NCBI GenBank assembly: GCA_958496175.1
Contig: OY292275.1
Location: forward strand, 33,433,701-33,497,700
DNA from: Sisyra terminalis
Taxonomy: Eukaryota > Arthropoda > Insecta > Neuroptera > Sisyridae
Direction of reading: 5' to 3'
DNA: 64,000 bases
Position 1 is the stretch's first letter. Each line of letters begins with the position of its first letter. Shown here piece by piece: positions 58,536 through 64,000 of the stretch. The notes below the pieces were generated by a model, which saw only the letters and a list, made by a program, of their open reading frames with translations, ran no database searches and had not been told where the DNA came from. The position numbers and the translations under genes were made by a program.

Positions 58536-59713
58536 AATTTTTAATACGTTTTTACTTTTATTATATTTTTTTTATAATTTTGACTAACTTGGCTAAATAC
58601 ACAAACAAAACACGCTAAATTTAATTTTTTATATACAAAACACTTGAAATTTTTAAAAAAATATATATGTGTTATATAATATCTTTGTACATACTTAATA
58701 ATGTAGCACACTAATACTATAATGTATAAATTAAAAAAGAACTTTAACAAAAAATATATTATTTCACAAATGCTGTACTTTTTATTAATGTTCACTTAAT
58801 TATTTAGCATGGATGCTAAATAGTCTTATTTTTTATTTTTGTTAAAAACAACAAAAAAAAATTAATCTACTGTACACTCTTCTTTCTTTTGAGTTTCTAT
58901 TATTTTATTAGTTCTTTGGAAAGTCAGATTTTTGTTCTTGTTTGAATTGTAAAAATATAATTTGTTAAATTGAACTAGCATTAATCTAATAACTATAAAA
59001 GTTCTACATTTTACGCAAAATATTGATAATAATTAAAGATCCAGCTATTACAAATGCCAACATGTCAATAACTTTTGAAAATTTTATTCATTTTAGTAGC
59101 TATTTTTGATTATTTTAAATTTATATTTTGAAATCAGATGTGTCTACATTTTCTTTACCTCGGGCTTATCTATAAAATAAAATCAAAAAAAAAATTATAA
59201 CTTAAAACAATTTTTAAGACAGATTAATTAAGAAAAAATCTATAAATGATTCGCATTGAAAATAATCATTATAGTTGATACATAATAATTAATTTTAGTG
59301 ATATCATTTGCGATTTTCCATAAAATTACAACTAGGCGTGATTTTTTTATGGTTTTTATCGAGAATGATATGGCGTTTGATGGCTAAATTTTATCAACAG
59401 TGACAGTCATATTTACATTTCATCGACCTTATCACCATAGTTTTGCTGAATTCTTGGACTTGTTTTCTTTTCTAAAATTATCAAGATTTTTAAATTGAAA
59501 ATTTCAGATTTGGAGAAGAAAAATTATTTTCATTCATATTGCATCTCGATTTTTTATTTTGAACTAACAATATCGCCAGTTCATATTTATAGTGTGAATG
59601 TTTTTTAGTATCCCAAATAATACGTTCTCTGTTTTTGAATTCAACCCAAGCTTTTTATATAGAAACAATAAGTGCCAGATTAAAATTTTAAGATCTATAG
59701 GCAGAAGTATTTT
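58536..59713. other. 3' flank of the globin gene
   Basis: AT-rich DNA follows the globin stop. No canonical AATAAA stands out close by, so the poly(A) site is not assigned. No element or gene was seen. Confidence 0.35.
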
Positions 59714-60142
59714 CAATGGCGTAACTAGATTTTTTTAAGGACCAGAAACAAATTCCAATTAGGAGGTCTCAACTAACATTTCAAATGTTTATATACAGGA
59801 AAATATTTTTTTAATTTAATTTAATAACAAAATATAAATAAATCAAAAGAATTAGGGAATGAAAAATTATATTTTCTATAAATATATTCATAACCTCATA
59901 AAGCAAAATAAAAAATCTCATCTTACCGAACATATTGTCATTGTGATATTATTTACTACTACGTTAAGTACTTTAGTACTAATAAGTACTTAAACTACTA
60001 AGTAGTTTAGTTAAGTATATTTTTAATGAAAACAAAAGTCTATTAAATGTATGATGTTTTTAAAATTTTAATATTAAATAAATAAATTTTTAAGGGGGTC
60101 GAAATCATTGCTTCCAGCCATTTCTTTGTAGCTACACCACTG
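59714..60142. mobile_element. hAT-type MITE, 429 bp
   Basis: The left end CAATGGCGTAACTAGA pairs with the complement of the right end, CAGTGGTGTAGCTACAA. The flanking octamers AGTATTTT (59706-59713) and AGTAGTTT (60143-60150) agree at 7 of 8 bases. The interior has a run of small palindromes built on AAGTACTT and AAACTACTAAGTAGTTT (about 59960-60015). It is non-coding. Confidence 0.7.
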
Positions 60143-60489
60143 AGTAGTTTTATACTAAGTACAAGTAGAACCCTTCATTTAACACACTAGCATTTTTTCT
60201 GCCTAAAATCTGAATTTAATATGTAATAGATCATATTTACATTTTTTTTAAATGTAAAAGGAAAATTCTTATTTTCTCACCATAAAAATTAAGATCTTTG
60301 TAGGTATTTAGAATATTTTTAAGAATCAAACTCGAACCACATAAAAATGCTTTTATGTGTTAAAATATTAGTAAATATGTTACGAATAAATTGTACATAG
60401 TTAGGTACTGCTAAAATAGATCATATGTACATTTTTTAATTATGAAAAACTTATATTTGGGTAAAAAAAAGTTTTTATTTAAATGTGAT

Positions 60490-60885
60490 AATGAGAGTCC
60501 GAACACGATGCGCCCATGGATTTTCTGTGATATCACAGTACGCGTATTGAAACCGAGATATAAACAGATCATTTAGCGGATAACTATAGAAATAGTAATA
60601 ATTTACACAACTTTTGAGATTATTTTACAATTTTTCGCCATGAGAAATATTTTTTTACCCTTAAAATTAAAATCAATTTTTTCCTTAAGATTACAGGTTA
60701 CATTGATTGTAAATGGTTTAAGTCTTTAACATAATGTTTAAACGATTTCAACAACTTTTCCTTTTATGTTAATGTGTATTTGTCATAGGATCAAGTCCAT
60801 GGGATTTTGAAGTTTTGTATTGCAACGTCGTCTTAATACCGCGCCAATAGAAGTTTGTTTTTGGCATTTTGAATTTAACGATTTT
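60490..60885 (-). repeat. Interspersed repeat family, about 400 bp, copy 3 (inverted)
   Basis: The reverse complement carries CTTCTATTGG, GACGTTGCAATACAAAACTT, CAAAATCCCATGGAC, CATTTACAATCAATG, CATGGCGAAAAATTGTA and GATCTGTTTATATCTCGGTT in the same order as copy 1. It gives the most complete right end of the three copies. Confidence 0.65.
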
Positions 60886-61120
60886 GTGTTTCCATTTTTA
60901 AAATAATGTTTCTTCAATTTTATCAAGCAAAATTAATAATTAATAGCTAAATATATCTTGGTTTTAGTTAAGAATATTTTTGAAACATTTAAAAATATTT
61001 TAGATCATCATCCCAATTGGGTATTGAATAAAAATCGGAAAAGGAAAGGATTGAGTTTTGACTATTTTTGGAACTTTGAAAAATCATGAGCGAAATTTTA
61101 AAAAGCTAATTTTCAGAGAA

Positions 61121-61768
61121 TACAGAGGTGTGAAAATTATTAGACTCCAGACAACTTAAGAGAAAAAAAAAACACATTTTTGTTTTTAAATCTCATAAAT
61201 TTAAAAATTACAATAATTTCATTCATAAATTACAATTATTTTGTGTGGTACCTTTTATTGTTATAATTTATTTTTCTCATCCTGGCATGCTCAATACTGT
61301 TTTTGTCATTTATATTTTATTATGATGTCAAATCTTAATGAGTTCGGTAATCAGATCCACCTGTGTTGTAATAATTTATTTTTTTTAGTTTTTTCTTCAC
61401 AATGGCCCAAAAAATTTCTATAGAATTAGCACCAGGACTATTTCCTGGCCAAGAAGGCACATTAATGTTAGAATTTTTGAGGAAATCTATAAGTTTTTTG
61501 GCTTTATGACAAGGAACTCCATCCTGCATAAAGATAAACTTTTCTTCCGGAAACCATTCTTTAGTTTGAGGCAATAATCGCGTTTCCAACACTTGCATAT
61601 ATTGTTCTTGCCTCATAGTACCTTCCACAATGTATATCCAACCGGTACCCTTTGCTGGCATGCAGCTCCAAACCATAACTGATGTTGGATGTTTTACAGT
61701 CTAGGCGATACATTGCTGGAAGAAAGTAAAAATATTCTTTTGAGTCTAATAATTTTCACACCTCTATA
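61121..61768 (-). mobile_element. Internally deleted Tc1-type transposon, 648 bp
   Basis: Inverted ends are TA-(C/T)AGAGGTGTGAAAATTATTAGACTC at 61121-61147 and 61742-61768. They agree at all positions but one and are bounded by TA as expected for Tc1. Between them lies the C-terminal part of a transposase on the minus strand. The missing N-terminal two thirds of the gene shows a large internal deletion. Confidence 0.85.
61335..61700 (-). pseudogene. Tc1-type (DD34E) transposase, C-terminal fragment
   Basis: An open stretch from just after a stop at 61703 reads TVKHPTSVMVWSC, then FMQDGVPCHKAKKL and PSWPGNSPGANSIEIFWAIV. These match the second Asp block and the WP.QSP.LNPIE block of Tc1 transposases. 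The Asp and the final Glu are 35 positions apart (34 residues between), that is DD34E. The first catalytic Asp and the DNA-binding domains are absent, so the fragment cannot catalyse transposition. The open frame suggests the deletion copy is fairly young. Confidence 0.8.
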
Positions 61769-62320
61769 CTTTTAAAATCTGATAAATTGCCGAATTTCAG
61801 TAAGAAACTCAAAAAAAGATAGTAGTTTTTTGCTGTTTATAATGTTTAAAATATATCAATATTGAAGATTTTCGAATCTTCAAAATGACGGGACCTTGAC
61901 CTCCAGTCTAGTCTAATATAATGTTATGCTTTAATAATTCCCCGAGAGCCAAAAGGTTATCGAATCACAAAGCAATTGAAAGACTTATCTTACAGTGATA
62001 TAATATTTTTAGTCGAAATGAAGGAAACGGATATAGTTTCAAGCATTTTTACTAAATTTGTTACGTTTAACTTGAGTGTCTCTGGTGGAGGTGAGGGGCT
62101 GTGATATATAATAAAAATAAAATGGTCTTGCATTGATTTTAATGAAAATCTGTTGTGATACCAAAAGATGAATACTGAATTCAACACTTGTGAAAAATAT
62201 CTTTATGTATTTTAAACTGTCCATTTAAAATGTATCAAGCTTGGTAGAGTACGTTTCTTAAATATAAAACCCTTATAAAAGATGAGGGAAAAAGTAACTC
62301 AGAATTAATAAAAGATATAT

Positions 62321-62326
62321 TTTATT
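62321..62326 (-). terminator. Poly(A) signal of the FAM151-like gene
   Basis: AATAAA on the minus strand lies about 40 bases after the stop codon at 62365, a normal distance for a compact insect 3' end. Confidence 0.55.
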
Positions 62327-62364
62327 TTAATAATGCTTATTTCATATTTTTAGAATAAAAATCA

Positions 62365-63684
62365 TCAGCACGGTTGATCCAATCTTAATTGTTTCATTAA
62401 CTCTTCTGGCACATCTATGTAGGTACGATTTAATCCAATTTGGAATATTAATTTTCTAAAAGCCGAAACATCAACTGGATCACCACGACTTGACCAAAAC
62501 GTAACGGTTGATCCCTTCGTAGAATTTACTAAATTCAGAATTGGACGTCCATCTTGTGCTGCAATACCCGCGCGAATAGGAAACGTAATTTCTTGTACCA
62601 CATTATTTTCTTTGATCACATCGAACATATTTTGTATTTGAGCATCGGTATACGATCCTTTATTTACGATTACACTATAACGCGTTGTCCATCCAATAGA
62701 TAGAATGCTTTTGTAAAATATTTTACATGCAGACAAAAACCGATTTGAATCAACCGGTGTTACTTCACTTTCAATAGGCCCCGGAAGAATATCGGCGTTT
62801 ATCCATACTGGATACGACATCTGTAAGCGAGTAGTAAAATATAAATACCGATAATTAAAGTTTCTTCGTACACTTTTTCACAATTAAATAGATATGATTT
62901 TTAAGTTTCTTACCTGATTATAAAGATTTGACAGTATTGAAACAGACATTTCAAATACTTCTATCGATTTAAAGTCTAATTTAACACCTTTTTGTTTAGT
63001 CGCAAATTGATTGAAGTTTTGAATTTGAGTTAAAAATGATTCTAGTGATAAATCTGATTCATTAGCGGGAGGATGACCCATAATTGGAATTTGTTTTTGG
63101 CAAGTGTCCCCTATTAACGTTCCCAAGACAATATCAGCCTCAATCATATCAACGTTATCTGAAAAGTGTAACGATTAAAATAAATTATTTTCAAAGGTTA
63201 ATTTTACTTACTTTTGAAAGAATTATTTAATAAGGCCTGGGAGTTGACAGCATGATCCCATGTAATTTGCGTTAAATTTGTATCACACATCCTACCCCCT
63301 AGAATGTTTTAAGGAAACTTTTATTATATATTTAATAATCTATACAGCTGGTACATTAGTACATCCACGGCTGAAAACAAGTGTTATTTTAACTATAATC
63401 TTCTAAAACTTGTATGACTTTGTAATCAACTTAAACTGTGATTTCATTCGACCTTTTAATAAAATGAGCGTTGTAGAAATAACATTACATGTTTTAACTA
63501 TTAATTACAACTAGAGCTAATATTTGCAAGAGGTCTCTGTTCAACTAACAATTTAATGTTAATTATTCCATTGAAATTAGTATAAATTTTTTATTTATAA
63601 TATATGCCAGGGAAATTATTTACCAAAATATATTGTGAGTATGAATGTTATCATGAGAATCACTTTTTCCACTGAATATCCCAT
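62365..63684 (-). CDS. FAM151/menorin-family protein (DUF2181), four exons
   Basis: This is a complete minus-strand gene with coding exons 63684-63624, 63298-63212, 63158-62914 and 62820-62365. All junctions are GT-AG and in phase (1, 1, 0), giving 282 residues, close to the usual length of FAM151B-type proteins. Residues 1-21 (MGYSVEKVILMITFILTIYF plus Gly) form a signal peptide or anchor, so the product is probably secreted. Family landmarks in order are ITWDHAVNSQALL, then IEADIVLG, IMGHPPANESDLSLE, YPVWINADILPGP, LSIGWTT and a GRPILNLVNS stretch. The Glu/Asp of the EAD motif and the His of GHPP correspond to the putative active-site rim of this PLC/GDPD-like barrel family. C. elegans menorin acts outside cells in dendrite patterning. 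A similar role here is only an analogy. Start choice rests on the signal peptide and phase. Confidence 0.92.
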
Positions 63685-64000
63685 TTCACCGATTATGTAT
63701 TGCCGCGCAAGTTTCGTAGTTTTGGCTTTTAGTGTGTTAATCCTATTGACGGTTTCTGTTCAATAATGTAGTCTGCTACTTATTTGACCTTTCCGTTTAT
63801 CACTTTGATGCTCTAAAATTTTATGTTAAGAATTAATGATTAATCTATTAAGCGGTAATTGAAGTGATTATTAATACATGTGTAAAAAATATTTAAATCA
63901 AACGATCAAAAAAATAAAATAATTCATTTTTTTATCAGCAAACAGAAATATTTCCAGGACAATAAATTGCTTGGTTGATTATCAAATAAATATTGAATCT
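63685..64000. other. Upstream flank of the FAM151-like gene
   Basis: The immediate upstream of the minus-strand gene has no clear TATA box. A slightly GC-richer TTGCGCGGCAATAC lies about 15 bases before the ATG. Nothing else was seen to the window edge. Confidence 0.3.

Noticed and set aside
1..64000. CRISPR arrays, bacterial operons, rRNA genes or integrated viral genes
   Set aside because: None was seen. Repeats here are dispersed or inverted transposons, and the coding regions are spliced eukaryotic genes.

Overview
This is eukaryotic nuclear DNA that is visibly very AT-rich and almost certainly comes from an insect. The real genes are split by GT-AG introns. The protein families are insect-like: Tret1-type sugar transporters carrying the THFGW signature, an intron-containing globin, and a FAM151/menorin-family protein. 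The spaces between genes are packed with miniature inverted-repeat transposons, decayed hAT, Tc1/mariner, pogo and non-LTR elements. I cannot fix the species or the order.

Layout. From 0.5 to 29.1 kb there is a plus-strand tandem cluster of three paralogous MFS sugar transporters (582-7550, 10062-11413 and 21297-29135). Each has one large second exon that starts at the same phase-1 position just before TM1. First exons are clear for copies 1 and 3. No convincing first exon was found for copy 2, which could borrow the exon of copy 1. The introns and spacers of the cluster carry many transposon remnants, including a 1.35-kb long inverted repeat (22485-23834) holding a hAT transposase C-terminus, a decayed non-LTR reverse transcriptase with RNase H (about 25.7-26.8 kb) and a decayed hAT transposase (17.8-18.6 kb). 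From 29.3 to 54.7 kb there is a gene-poor stretch of repeats. Its one striking island is a CpG-richer patch at 34.5-34.86 kb ending in a perfect splice donor, which may be a distant untranslated first exon of the globin gene. From 54.77 to 58.54 kb lies a plus-strand globin gene with three coding exons, 176 residues, the two ancestral globin intron positions and a possible N-myristoylation signal. From 59.7 to 61.8 kb there are more transposons, including an internally deleted Tc1-type element with matched terminal inverted repeats. From 62.37 to 63.68 kb lies a minus-strand, complete four-exon FAM151/menorin-like gene of 282 residues with a signal peptide.

Functionally the window holds three unrelated units: a sugar-transport cluster (hemolymph or gut trehalose/hexose uptake is the usual role of the family), a probably membrane-tethered hexacoordinate-type globin, and a secreted DUF2181 protein. 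I found no operon, CRISPR array, integrated virus or new multi-gene system. The most interesting points are the erosion of sugar-binding motifs in transporter copies 1 and 2, the missing or shared first exon of copy 2, the globin's architecture, and several multi-copy palindromic element families that the window alone is enough to define. All comparisons were done by eye; no alignment or database search was run.
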